In this document: positions 8,560 through 17,285 of the stretch, piece after piece
Numbering within the stretch: position 1 is the first letter of the stretch
Layout: every line of letters starts with the position of its first letter
Source: QHWK01 sp035259385
Lineage (GTDB): Bacteria > Acidobacteriota > Vicinamibacteria > Vicinamibacterales > CAVVIG01
NCBI GenBank assembly: GCA_035259385.1
Contig: DATFWL010000443.1
Span: forward strand, 1-64,000
DNA length: 64,000 nucleotides
Reading direction: 5' to 3'
The notes under the pieces: generated by a model
What the model was told of the DNA's origin: nothing
The model's database searches: none
What the model saw: only the letters and a program-made list of their open reading frames with translations
Made by a program: the position numbers and the translations under genes

Positions 8560-10777
8560 CGCTGCGGCGCTCGAGACGAAATTCCTGGAGAATCTGTGGA
8601 ACGAGGAGCAGGCGGCGGCGCTCGCCGGCGATCCCCTGAACCTGCTGCGCCATCGATCGAACCTCCTCGGCGCCGACCTCCGGATCACCAATTTCGGCGG
8701 CGGCAACACCAGCTCGAAGTTCGATTTGCCGGATCCGCTCACCGGCGAACCGGTGCGCGCGATGGCGGTGAAGGGCAGCGGCGGCGATCTGCGATCGATC
8801 GGTCGGTCCGGGTTCGCCGTGCTGTATCTCGACAAGCTGCACCAGCTGGTGCGGCGGTACCGGGGTGAGGCGCACGAAGACGAGATGGTCGCCTGCTATC
8901 CGCTCTGCGCGTTCGGCGACAACCGCGTCGCCGCCTCGATCGATACGCCGCTCCACGCGTTCCTGCCGTTCGATCACGTCGATCATCTGCATCCCGACTG
9001 GGCGATCGCGCTCGCCGCGAGCGCGAACGGCCGCGGGAAGCTCGAGGAGTTCAACCGCCGCTTCGGCCGCCGCATCATCTGGGTGCCGTGGCAGCGTCCC
9101 GGGTTCGAGCTCGCCATGATGCTGAAGGCGGCGGTCGCCGATCATCCCGGGTGCGAGGGCATCGTGCTCGGCAGTCACGGGCTGTTCACGTGGGGCGACA
9201 CGCAGCGCGACTGCTATCAGAACAGCATCAGGACCATCGATCAGATGGGCGCGTTCGTGGACGATCACGCACGCCGGCAGCGGGCCCGCTTCGGCGGCGC
9301 CGCCGTCACGCGCAGCGTCGACCGCGATGCGACGGCGGCGGCGATTCTCCCGCATCTCCGCGGGCGAGTGTCGTCGGACGCGCGGGTGGTCGCGCACTTC
9401 GAGAAGTCGGAGGAGGCACTCGAGTTCGCGAACAGCACGTGGGCGGCCGACCTGTGCCGCCTTGGCACGAGCTGTCCCGATCACTTCCTCCGCACGCGTA
9501 TCTCTCCGATGTTCGTGGCGTGGGATCCCGCCGCCGACGACGGGTCGGGTCTGATCGGGCAGATCGACGATCGGCTGGCTGACTACCGGCAGCACTACGC
9601 CGCCTATTACACGGCGTACGCGCAGCCGGACTCGCCGCGGATGCGGAGCGCGAATCCGTCGGTCGTCGTGGTGCCTGCGCTGGGTGTGTTCGGGTTCGGA
9701 AAGGACAAGCGCGAGGCGCGCATCACGACCGAGTTCTTCCTCAACGCCGTGCACGTGATGGCCGGCGCGACCGCGCTGGAGGACGGTGCCTCGACGCCGG
9801 AGCGGGTGCCGCAGGCGCGGCGGCCGGAGCAGGCGAACGACTTCACCAGCTTTCACAACTACGTGGCCTTGCCGCGTTCGGAGGCGTTCCGCATCGAGTA
9901 CTGGGCCCTCGAGGAAGCCAAGCTGCAGCGGCTGCCGCCGGAGCGCGAGTTCAGCCGGAAGGTCGCCCTCGTCGTCGGCGGCGGCAGCGGCATCGGGCGG
10001 GAAGTCGCGCGGGAACTGGCGCGCCGCGGCGCGCACGTGGCCGTCGCCGACCAGAACGGCGCCGCCGCCGAAGCGACCTGGGCCGACGCGCGCACGCTGT
10101 CGTCCGCCGACATGGGCATCGCCGTGACGCTCGACCTGATGGACCGGAACAGCATCGCGGCCGCCGTGCGGCAGGCCGTTCTCCAGTTCGGCGGTCTCGA
10201 CAGCATCGTCAACACCGCCGCGATCTACCCGACGCCTGAGCCGGGCGGTGCGGCGCCCGAGACGACCTGGGCCCGGACGCTGCAGGTCAACGTGACGAGC
10301 AACTACGTGCTCGCCGAGGAGGCGCGCCGCGTACTGGACGCGCAGCAACTTCCCGCGTCGATCGTCCTGACCAGCTCCGCCAACGCGCTCGTCCCGAAGT
10401 CCGGCAGCGAGCCGTACGACGTGAGCAAGGCGGCGATCAACCACCTCATTCGCGAGCTGGCGGTCGGCCTCGGGCCGCTGGTCCGCGTCAACGGCATCGC
10501 GCCGGCGACGGTGGTGGCCGGCTCGGCGATGTTCCCGCGCGATCGCGTGATCAGCTCGCTCGAGAAATACAGGATTGCCTATCAGCAGGACGAGACGACC
10601 GAAGCGCTGCGGGAGAAACTGGCAGCGTTCTACGCGCAGCGCACCATTACGCGGCGGCCGATCCTCCCGGAGGACTGCGCGCGCGCGATCGTGTGGCTCG
10701 CCGGAGATGCCAGCGCGAAGACCACCGGCCACGTCATCCCGGTGGACGGCGGGCTCGCGGAAGCGTTTCTGCGCTGA
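8552..10777 (+). CDS. rhaD: bifunctional rhamnulose-1-phosphate aldolase / lactaldehyde dehydrogenase
   Basis: 741 residues from a GTG inside the kinase 3' end. The N-terminal class II aldolase half carries FGGGNTSSKF, KGSGGDLRSI, a DHVDHLHPDWA segment with zinc-ligand histidines, and GSHGLFTWGDT. The C-terminal half (from about residue 465) is a short-chain dehydrogenase with the VVGGGSGIGREVAREL cofactor loop, a Ser-rich TSSANA strand and the catalytic YDVSKAA (Tyr-x-x-x-Lys). Proteins of this architecture split L-rhamnulose-1-phosphate into dihydroxyacetone phosphate and L-lactaldehyde and oxidise the latter to lactate. It is the last gene of the plus-strand catabolic run. Confidence 0.9.
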   Translation: MPDAAALETKFLENLWNEEQAAALAGDPLNLLRHRSNLLGADLRITNFGGGNTSSKFDLPDPLTGEPVRAMAVKGSGGDLRSIGRSGFAVLYLDKLHQLVRRYRGEAHEDEMVACYPLCAFGDNRVAASIDTPLHAFLPFDHVDHLHPDWAIALAASANGRGKLEEFNRRFGRRIIWVPWQRPGFELAMMLKAAVADHPGCEGIVLGSHGLFTWGDTQRDCYQNSIRTIDQMGAFVDDHARRQRARFGGAAVTRSVDRDATAAAILPHLRGRVSSDARVVAHFEKSEEALEFANSTWAADLCRLGTSCPDHFLRTRISPMFVAWDPAADDGSGLIGQIDDRLADYRQHYAAYYTAYAQPDSPRMRSANPSVVVVPALGVFGFGKDKREARITTEFFLNAVHVMAGATALEDGASTPERVPQARRPEQANDFTSFHNYVALPRSEAFRIEYWALEEAKLQRLPPEREFSRKVALVVGGGSGIGREVARELARRGAHVAVADQNGAAAEATWADARTLSSADMGIAVTLDLMDRNSIAAAVRQAVLQFGGLDSIVNTAAIYPTPEPGGAAPETTWARTLQVNVTSNYVLAEEARRVLDAQQLPASIVLTSSANALVPKSGSEPYDVSKAAINHLIRELAVGLGPLVRVNGIAPATVVAGSAMFPRDRVISSLEKYRIAYQQDETTEALREKLAAFYAQRTITRRPILPEDCARAIVWLAGDASAKTTGHVIPVDGGLAEAFLR

Positions 10778-11010
10778 GAAAAAGCAACCGCAGAGCACGC
10801 AGAGTTTAGAGCAGGTTGCAAAATTAGCTCGCTCGCGGGTGGCCGCGAACCGGGCCGCCACGCCGGGCCTGGAGCCGCGGGCCGTGACCAGTGCTTTTCT
10901 GGCGAGCACCCGGCGGGGCTGTTCGCGGACAGGACCCGCCTCGAGCTAATTTTGCAACGCACTCTTAATTGTTTTTCTCTGCGTTCTCTGCGTTCTCTGC
11001 GGTTGCTTTC
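10778..11010. repeat. long palindromic (MITE-like) intergenic element
   Basis: The outer arms are AAAGCAACCGCAGAG followed by an ACGCAGAG unit (10781-10804) and its inverted counterpart with an extra GCGTTCTCT unit (10977-11009). The inner arms are a perfect 17-bp inverted pair, GTTGCAAAATTAGCTCG (10815-10831) against its complement (10942-10958). The central 110 bp is GC-rich and itself partly dyad-symmetric. It fills the gap between the aldolase gene and the end of the convergent regulator gene. Such short non-coding palindromes are usually moved by transposases or RAYTs encoded elsewhere. Confidence 0.65.
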
Positions 11011-11014
11011 CCGC

Positions 11015-12163
11015 TCACACCAGCGACGCGGTCGAGAGCGCCATCAACTCGTCGTTCGGGTAGACGTGGTTGACGTTGTCGGGCGTGACCATCTGGTGCT
11101 TGACGAACACCGCGGGCGGAACGGCCCGGCGGTGCAGGATGTCGAGCGCCACCTTGAGGATTTCGTCGCCGTATTTTTCGGGGAAGTAAGCGACCGATCC
11201 GATGAGCCGCGTGCCCGGCTGCCGCAGTTCGGCCCGCCCTTCCGGAGACGCGTTATGGCCGACGATCGCGCAGGCGTCGGTCCGCCCGGCTTCCTGGAAC
11301 GCGCGGAGAGCGCCGAGCGCGCTCGGATCGTTGATCGCGCCGACGACGATGCGCCGCGACTTGCTGACGCGCAGGTGCTTGCGCATCGCCTCGAAACTGT
11401 CGCCGAGCACGCCGTCGCCGTCGAGATAGGTGACCCGCCGATCTTCGAGATGCGGGCATACCTCCTTCATGCCGACCAGCATGCCGGTGAGCCGCATCTG
11501 CGGCAGGCTTCCGGCGCGCTTGAGGACGACGAGCACGATCTCGTCCACCTCGCTCTGCCACCGCTGTTTCGCCCAGCGACCGAGGTAGCGGCCGCCGATC
11601 AACCCCGCCTCGTAGTTGTTCGCCCCGAAGTAGGTCGCGCCCGGATGCGGGATCTCGATTGCGATCAGCGGAATGTTCGCGTCGCGATACTTCGCGGCGA
11701 CGATCGGCGCGATCTGCTCGTCGGTCTGGAACTCGATCACCAGGTCGACGCGCTCGCGGACGAGGACATCGGCGTTGCGCTGCGCGATTTTCGGGTTGTA
11801 GCGATTGTCCACGCAGATGAGCTCGATGCCTTCAGCCGCGGCCGCGCGCTGCAGACCGGCCGACACTTCCTTCGAGAACTGATAGTCGGTGCCCTGCGCC
11901 GCGTACCCGATGCGGTACAGCCGCTGTTTGAACGGCCGCAGCGCGGATCGATACAGGTTGGCGCCCACCTTCTCGACCATCCCGCAGCGCTCGAGCGTGT
12001 AGAGCAGGCGGAAGGCCATGCTCTTCGGGAGACCGCTGCGCGCGGCAATCTCTCTGAGCGGCAACGCTTCGCCGGAGGCGCGGAACGCAGACAGGACGCG
12101 CGACGAGTGCACGACCGACTTGACCAGGTACGGATCGCGTGGAGCCGACTGAGAGGCCATCAC
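11015..12163 (-). CDS. transcriptional regulator: IclR-type HTH fused to periplasmic sugar-binding domain
   Basis: 382 residues; GTG at 12163 directly precedes an ATG at 12160, either of which could start it. Residues about 12-70 are an IclR-type winged helix (LREIAARSGLPKSMAFRLLY). Instead of the IclR effector domain, residues about 80-370 are a LacI/RbsB-type periplasmic-binding fold (YQFSKEVSAGLQRAAAAEGI, VDLVIEFQTDE, AINDPSALGALRAFQEAG). It faces the receptor/ABC genes divergently and converges on the kinase/aldolase run, so it is most likely the local sugar-responsive regulator, in place of the AraC-type RhaR/RhaS. Ligand identity is inference. Confidence 0.8.
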   Translation of the reverse strand: MMASQSAPRDPYLVKSVVHSSRVLSAFRASGEALPLREIAARSGLPKSMAFRLLYTLERCGMVEKVGANLYRSALRPFKQRLYRIGYAAQGTDYQFSKEVSAGLQRAAAAEGIELICVDNRYNPKIAQRNADVLVRERVDLVIEFQTDEQIAPIVAAKYRDANIPLIAIEIPHPGATYFGANNYEAGLIGGRYLGRWAKQRWQSEVDEIVLVVLKRAGSLPQMRLTGMLVGMKEVCPHLEDRRVTYLDGDGVLGDSFEAMRKHLRVSKSRRIVVGAINDPSALGALRAFQEAGRTDACAIVGHNASPEGRAELRQPGTRLIGSVAYFPEKYGDEILKVALDILHRRAVPPAVFVKHQMVTPDNVNHVYPNDELMALSTASLV

Positions 12164-12257
12164 GGAGCTCAGAGAGGTGATTCCGGTTGCAGACTACACA
12201 ACGTAACGACGGCGCGAAGTCGCGCGCCGCGAATCAGGATTGTAGACGATTTTACGG

Positions 12258-12287
12258 GCTTAATGCCTCAGCAGGCGAGGCTTAAGC
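12258..12287. promoter_or_regulatory. imperfect palindrome, possible regulator operator
   Basis: GCTTAATGCCTC (12258-12269) is mirrored by GCGAGGCTTAAGC (12275-12287). It lies in the 262-bp divergent region between the sugar-responsive regulator and the receptor gene, where an operator is expected. Arms are not perfect and no second copy was found. Confidence 0.35.
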
Positions 12288-12382
12288 GATCCACGATGTT
12301 GAATGCCCTGTTTCGCATCGCCAAACACGGCGGGCAACGCTGAAATGCTTTGACGTCTCCGCAGCAGAGTCCTAAAAGACGC

Positions 12383-12410
12383 TCGACACGCGACGGGTGC
12401 GTCGTGTCGA
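12383..12410 (+). promoter_or_regulatory. 5'-UTR hairpin beside the receptor gene SD
   Basis: TCGACACG (12383-12390) pairs with CGTGTCGA (12403-12410), and the AGGAGG Shine-Dalgarno begins one base later (12412-12417). Such a stem could affect ribosome access or mRNA stability. Confidence 0.4.
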
Positions 12411-12425
12411 CAGGAGGTTGTGCTT

Positions 12426-15400
12426 ATGTTCCGCAGGCTGGCCAGCCTGAGCGTAGCCGCACTGCTGCTCCTCTGCGCCGCGGTGCAGGCGCAGGAGTCC
12501 GCCTCGGCCGGGATCGCCGGCCAGGTACTCGACTCGACGCGCGCGGCCGTTCCGGGCGCGACCGTGACGGTGATCAATGCCGGCACCAACGCGCAACGCG
12601 TCGCCACCACCGACGCCGAAGGCCGGTTCACCGTCCCGAATCTTCCGCCGGCGTCGTACGTCATCCGCGTCGAGTTGTCCGGCTTCAACACCGTCGAGCT
12701 GAAGGACTACATCCTACGCAACGGCGAAATCGCCAAGCCGACGCTGACCCTCGCGCTGGCCAACGTCGCCGAGACCATCACGGTGATCGGCACCTCGCCG
12801 CTGCTGCAGGTGTCGAACGCGTCGGTCGGACAGACGATCAGCCAGAAGCAGATCGAGGATCTGCCGGTCTCCGGCCGGAACCCGCTGGCGTTCGCCGCGC
12901 TCGCGGCCGGCGTGACGCCGCAGGCGTTCAACCGCGGCACGCAGTTCGGCGCGGCGGGCAGCAGTCGCAGCCAGTACGTCACCATCGAAGGCGGCCGCGA
13001 CAGCTCGACCAACTACGCGATCGACGGCGTCTACGTGCGCTCGCTGCGCTTCAACAACCTGTCGCTCAATCCGCCGCTCGACGCCGTCCAGGAGGTGAAC
13101 GTCCTGCGCAATTCGTTCACCACCGAATACGGACAGGGACAGGCGGTGGTGTCGATCGTCACCAAGTCGGGCACCAACCGGTTCAGCGCGTCGGCCTACG
13201 ACTATCGCCGCGACGACGCGTTGAACGCCGAGAACTACTTCGGCCAGAAGCCGGGCGACAAGACCCAGGCCGGCGTGACCGCTGGCGGACCGCTGGTCAG
13301 GAACCGCGCCTTCATCTTCGGGGGCTACGAGGGACTGCGCACGCAGGCCGATCGCACCCTGCTCGGCAGCGTACCGAACCCGGCATGGCTCGCCGGCGAC
13401 TTCTCGAGTGTGTCGACGCCGATTCGCGATCCGGCGACCGGACTGGCGTTTCCCGGCAACCAGATTCCGTCGACCCGCTTCTCGAACTTCTCGAAGGTGC
13501 TCGGGGCGACGGTGCCGGCACCGAACCAGTCGGGTGCGAACAACCTCCGGCTGATCAAACCGTTCAACGACGACGCCGACACGATGGACGTCCGCGCGGA
13601 CCAGGTCGCGAGCGCGCACCACAACCTGTTCGAACGGTTCATGTACTACAACGGCCGGCAGACCAATCCATCGCTCTTCAGCTACACCGATTTCCCGCAG
13701 ACCGCACGGAATCTTGCCGTCGGCGATACGTGGGTGATCTCGGCGTCGATCGTGAACGAGACGCGGGTCGGCTACAACTACGCGTACCATCTCAACGCGC
13801 CGATCAGCCTCGACGGACGCAACTGGGTCGGCGACATCGGACTCAAGAATCTGGCCGGCGGCACCGATCCGATCGACTACGGCCGGCCCGGGTTCACGTT
13901 TACGGGCTTCACCGGCAACGGCGAGGGCGGGATCACGCAGGGCGCCACCGAGAACATCGTCAGCGTCTCGAACGCGACGAGCTGGGTGAGGGGGCATCAC
14001 AACATCCGGTTCGGGCTGCAGGCGCAGTACCGCCATTTCGAGCACCTCACCGAGGTGCCGCCGCGCGGCGGCTTCACCTTCAACGGACAGTTCTCCGGCA
14101 ACCCGGTTGCCGACTTCCTGCTCGGGTATTGCTCGACGTGCACCGGCGCGTTCGGCAGTTCCCGCTCGACCTACACATCGCCGACCTTCGCGCCGTTCTT
14201 CGACGACAACTGGCAGGCCAGCGATCGGCTGACGGTGCAGATGGGCATCCGCTGGGAGTATCTCGCGCCCTGGGCCGAGACCAACGGCATCGAGGGATCG
14301 TTCGACGCGGCGAGCGGCAAAATCGGCTATCACACGCTGCCGACGAACCTGCCGGCGCAGCTGGTGCCATTGGTGATCCCGCAGAACGACTTCTATCCCG
14401 CCGGGATCCTGCAGAAGGATCTCAACAACTGGGGTCCGCGCATCGGCGTGACCTACGATCTGAACGAGCGCACGGTGCTCCGCTCCGGCTTCGGCGTCTA
14501 CTACGACAACCTCAATCTGAACGAGCTGCAGTTCTCGCGGCTGGTGCCGCCGTACTACGGGCAGTATTCGCTGCAGCCGACGGCGACTCAGCTGCAGTTC
14601 CCGGTCGACTCGCTGTTCCCGGATCTGAACAACATTCCGCAGTTCCCGGCGCCGTTCTCGATGGACCCGACGAATCGCTCGGCGTACACGACGCAGTGGA
14701 ATGCGAACGTCCAGCGGTCGCTCGGACGAGATTACGTCGTCGAGGTGGCCTACACGGGCAGCCGCGCGTACAACGAGCACAAGCGCTACAACATCAATCA
14801 GGCGTCGCCGGGGACGACGCCGATCGCGACGCGGGTGCCGTATCCCGCCTTCCAGTCCGCGATCCTGTATTCGTCGGACGAGGGGTGGGCGCGGTTCAAC
14901 GGTCTGTCGTTCCGTTTCGAGAAGCGCTACTCGGACGGCCTGTTCTTCCTCGGCAACTACCAGCTGGCGAAGAGCACCGACAACGGCTCGGGTGAGATCG
15001 AAGCGAACGACACGGCGTTTGCGACCAACCTGAATGCGGACGAAGGCCCGGCGCGCTACGATCAGCGGCATCGCGCGGCGATCAGCGGCGGTTATGAGCT
15101 GCCATTCGGGCCGGGCAAACCGTATCTGTCATCCGGCGGCGTCGGGGCGTACGTGTTCGGCGGATGGCAGGTACAGGGCGTCATCCGCCTTGCATCCGGC
15201 TTCCCGTTCTCGGTGACGTCGACGAACGTGTGCCAGTGCGGATCGTTCATCCCGCAGCGGGTGAACTTCGCGCCGGGACGCAACGGTGACGCCGGCAACA
15301 TCGACAATCCGACTCCCGATCACTGGTTCGACCCGACGGCCTACACGGTCGCTGCCAACGGCACGCAGGGCACGGCGGGACGCAACACCGTCCGCGGACC

Positions 15401-15605
15401 AGGAACGCAGCGCGTCGACGCGTCGTTCAGCAAACGCTTTCCGGTGAACAAGGCGAGGCTCGAATTCCGGTTCGAGATCTTCAACCTGCTGAACCACGCG
15501 AATTTCGGCACCCCCGATCTCAACATCTCGAACGGCACCGTCTCCACCATCACGACCGCCGACGATGGGCGGACGACGCAGTTCGGGCTGCGGTTCGTGT
15601 GGTAG
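12426..15605 (+). CDS. TonB-dependent-receptor-like outer-membrane protein with carboxypeptidase regulatory domain
   Basis: 1059 residues; ATG 12426 is chosen because AGGAGG at 12412-12417 is 8 nt away (GTG 12420 is too close). Residues 1-23 form a signal peptide. Residues about 28-105 are a carboxypeptidase-regulatory-like beta-sandwich (GIAGQVLDSTRAAVPGATVT). A plug-like segment (QKQIEDLPVSGRNPLAFAAL) follows, then a long beta-barrel ending TTQFGLRFVW, with a C-terminal aromatic as in outer-membrane proteins. Acidobacteria have many of these Oar/SusC-like receptors. Next to an ABC sugar importer and catabolic genes, it probably carries a rhamnose-containing oligosaccharide across the outer membrane; the substrate is inferred. 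Confidence 0.85.
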   Translation: MFRRLASLSVAALLLLCAAVQAQESASAGIAGQVLDSTRAAVPGATVTVINAGTNAQRVATTDAEGRFTVPNLPPASYVIRVELSGFNTVELKDYILRNGEIAKPTLTLALANVAETITVIGTSPLLQVSNASVGQTISQKQIEDLPVSGRNPLAFAALAAGVTPQAFNRGTQFGAAGSSRSQYVTIEGGRDSSTNYAIDGVYVRSLRFNNLSLNPPLDAVQEVNVLRNSFTTEYGQGQAVVSIVTKSGTNRFSASAYDYRRDDALNAENYFGQKPGDKTQAGVTAGGPLVRNRAFIFGGYEGLRTQADRTLLGSVPNPAWLAGDFSSVSTPIRDPATGLAFPGNQIPSTRFSNFSKVLGATVPAPNQSGANNLRLIKPFNDDADTMDVRADQVASAHHNLFERFMYYNGRQTNPSLFSYTDFPQTARNLAVGDTWVISASIVNETRVGYNYAYHLNAPISLDGRNWVGDIGLKNLAGGTDPIDYGRPGFTFTGFTGNGEGGITQGATENIVSVSNATSWVRGHHNIRFGLQAQYRHFEHLTEVPPRGGFTFNGQFSGNPVADFLLGYCSTCTGAFGSSRSTYTSPTFAPFFDDNWQASDRLTVQMGIRWEYLAPWAETNGIEGSFDAASGKIGYHTLPTNLPAQLVPLVIPQNDFYPAGILQKDLNNWGPRIGVTYDLNERTVLRSGFGVYYDNLNLNELQFSRLVPPYYGQYSLQPTATQLQFPVDSLFPDLNNIPQFPAPFSMDPTNRSAYTTQWNANVQRSLGRDYVVEVAYTGSRAYNEHKRYNINQASPGTTPIATRVPYPAFQSAILYSSDEGWARFNGLSFRFEKRYSDGLFFLGNYQLAKSTDNGSGEIEANDTAFATNLNADEGPARYDQRHRAAISGGYELPFGPGKPYLSSGGVGAYVFGGWQVQGVIRLASGFPFSVTSTNVCQCGSFIPQRVNFAPGRNGDAGNIDNPTPDHWFDPTAYTVAANGTQGTAGRNTVRGPGTQRVDASFSKRFPVNKARLEFRFEIFNLLNHANFGTPDLNISNGTVSTITTADDGRTTQFGLRFVW

Positions 15606-15638
15606 TTGCGGCTTGATCGCCGGTGCGCGGCAGCCGGC

Positions 15639-15739
15639 AATTAAGAATTTGGAATTAAGAACTAAGAATTCGTACCCATTCGTCGAATCGCCTCGGGGCA
15701 AATCACGAATTCTTACTTCTTACTTCTTAATTCTTAATT
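15639..15739. repeat. AT-rich inverted repeat
   Basis: A 35-bp arm beginning AATTAAGAATTTGGAATTAA (15639-15673) is mirrored by 15705-15739 (ending TTCTTAATTCTTAATT) with a few mismatches and a 31-bp loop. It is strikingly A+T-rich in a high-GC window. It lies between the receptor and ABC genes and looks like a small mobile or REP-type element that could fold in the transcript. Confidence 0.6.
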
Positions 15740-15773
15740 GCTGCTGCCGTCTGCCGCTATCATCTGTCCCGCC

Positions 15774-17285
15774 GTGCCCAGTCCTCTTCTCGAGGCGGTA
15801 GCGATCTCCAAGTCGTTCGCTGGAGTACGGGCCCTGCGCGGCGTGTCCTTCGATCTGCGTCCCGGCGAGGTCCACGCGCTGGTCGGCGAGAACGGCGCAG
15901 GCAAATCGACGCTGATCAGGATCGTCACCGGCGCCGAGTTCCCTGACGCCGGCACGCTCACCGTCGCCGGGACGACGGTGCAGCGCTTCGATCCGGCGCC
16001 GGCGCGCGCCCTCGGCATTGCCGCGATCTACCAGCAGCCGGCGCTCTTCCCGGATCTGACCGTCGCCGAGAACATCGCGCTGCCGGTCGAGGGCGGCGGC
16101 CCGCTGCGCCGCGTGGACTGGACCGCACGCCGCCAGCGCGCGCGGCAGCTGTTCGACCAGATCGGCGCGGCCATCGATCCCGATCGCCGCGCCGCGACGC
16201 TGAGCATGCCCGAGCGGCAACTGGTCGAGATCGCGAAGGCGATCGACGCCGAGGCGCGCATCCTGATCATGGACGAGCCGACGGCGTCGCTGACCGATCG
16301 GGAGATCGATCATCTCCTCGACGTCGTCAGGCGCCTGCGCGCGCGCGGCACCGGCATCGTCTACATCTCTCACAAGCTCGACGAGATCTTCGCGGTGGCC
16401 GACCGGGTGACCGTCCTGCGCGACGGTGAATCGATTGCCACGCGCTTGCGGGAGGCGATCGATCGCGACGAGCTGGTGCGGCTGATGGTCGGCCGCGACC
16501 TGACCGCGCTGTATGGTACGAGGCACCTGCCGGGGACGTGTCTGGCACCAGGGCTGGCGGCTCTCGAATTGCGCCATGTGTCGAACGCCGAACGTGGCGT
16601 CAGGCAGGTCTCGCTGACGGTCCATCGCGGCGAGATCGTCGGCCTTGCAGGCCTCGTCGGATCCGGACGCACCGAGCTGGCGGAAACGATTTTCGGTCTG
16701 ACGCCGCTCGATGGCGGCGAGATCCTGGTCAACGCCACGCCGGCGCGAATCGTCACCCCGGCCGACGCCATCCGACTCGGCATCGCCTACGTGCCCGAAG
16801 ATCGCCAGCGACATGGTGTGATCGCCGACATGTCCGTGGTTGCGAACACGACGCTGAACAACCTGCCAGCGGTTGCGGCGCACGGCCTGATCGATGAGGA
16901 GGCCGAACGGCGTGCCGCGGCGACCTATGTCGAGCGGCTGCGCATCAAGACCTCGTCGATCGACGCTGACGTCGGCGGGCTGTCCGGGGGAAACCAGCAG
17001 AAGGTGGCGCTCGCGCGCTGGCTGTCGATCGAGCCCGGCATCCTGATCCTCGACGAGCCGACACAGGGAATCGACATCGGCGCGAAGGCGGAGATTCACG
17101 GCATTGTCGACCGGCTCGCCGAGCGCGGCGTCGCGATCCTGATGATCTCGTCCGACCTGCCGGAGCTGCTCGCGATGGCGGATCGCGTGGCGGTGATGCG
17201 CCGCGGCAGGCTCGCAGGGACCTTGTCCCGCGGCGACGCCACGTCGCAGGCGGTGATGGCGCTGGCACTCGGTCATGCGGCGTGA
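15774..17285 (+). CDS. sugar ABC transporter ATP-binding protein (duplicated ABC domains, RbsA/RhaT type)
   Basis: 503 residues from GTG 15774; a TTG at 15738 is in frame but inside the AT-rich repeat. The first cassette has GENGAGKSTL (Walker A), LSMPERQLVEIAKAI in place of a canonical LSGGQ, and ILIMDEPTASL. The second has GLVGSGRTEL as a degenerate Walker A, LSGGNQQKVALARWL and LILDEPTQGID. Two tandem cassettes of this type are normal for the CUT2 family (ribose, rhamnose and similar importers). It energises import of the pentose/deoxyhexose. The stop overlaps the permease start. Confidence 0.9.
   Translation: MPSPLLEAVAISKSFAGVRALRGVSFDLRPGEVHALVGENGAGKSTLIRIVTGAEFPDAGTLTVAGTTVQRFDPAPARALGIAAIYQQPALFPDLTVAENIALPVEGGGPLRRVDWTARRQRARQLFDQIGAAIDPDRRAATLSMPERQLVEIAKAIDAEARILIMDEPTASLTDREIDHLLDVVRRLRARGTGIVYISHKLDEIFAVADRVTVLRDGESIATRLREAIDRDELVRLMVGRDLTALYGTRHLPGTCLAPGLAALELRHVSNAERGVRQVSLTVHRGEIVGLAGLVGSGRTELAETIFGLTPLDGGEILVNATPARIVTPADAIRLGIAYVPEDRQRHGVIADMSVVANTTLNNLPAVAAHGLIDEEAERRAAATYVERLRIKTSSIDADVGGLSGGNQQKVALARWLSIEPGILILDEPTQGIDIGAKAEIHGIVDRLAERGVAILMISSDLPELLAMADRVAVMRRGRLAGTLSRGDATSQAVMALALGHAA

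Noticed and set aside
12714..15071. 785-residue minus-strand frame opposite the receptor gene
   Set aside because: No recognisable domain; it mirrors the codon periodicity of the receptor gene.
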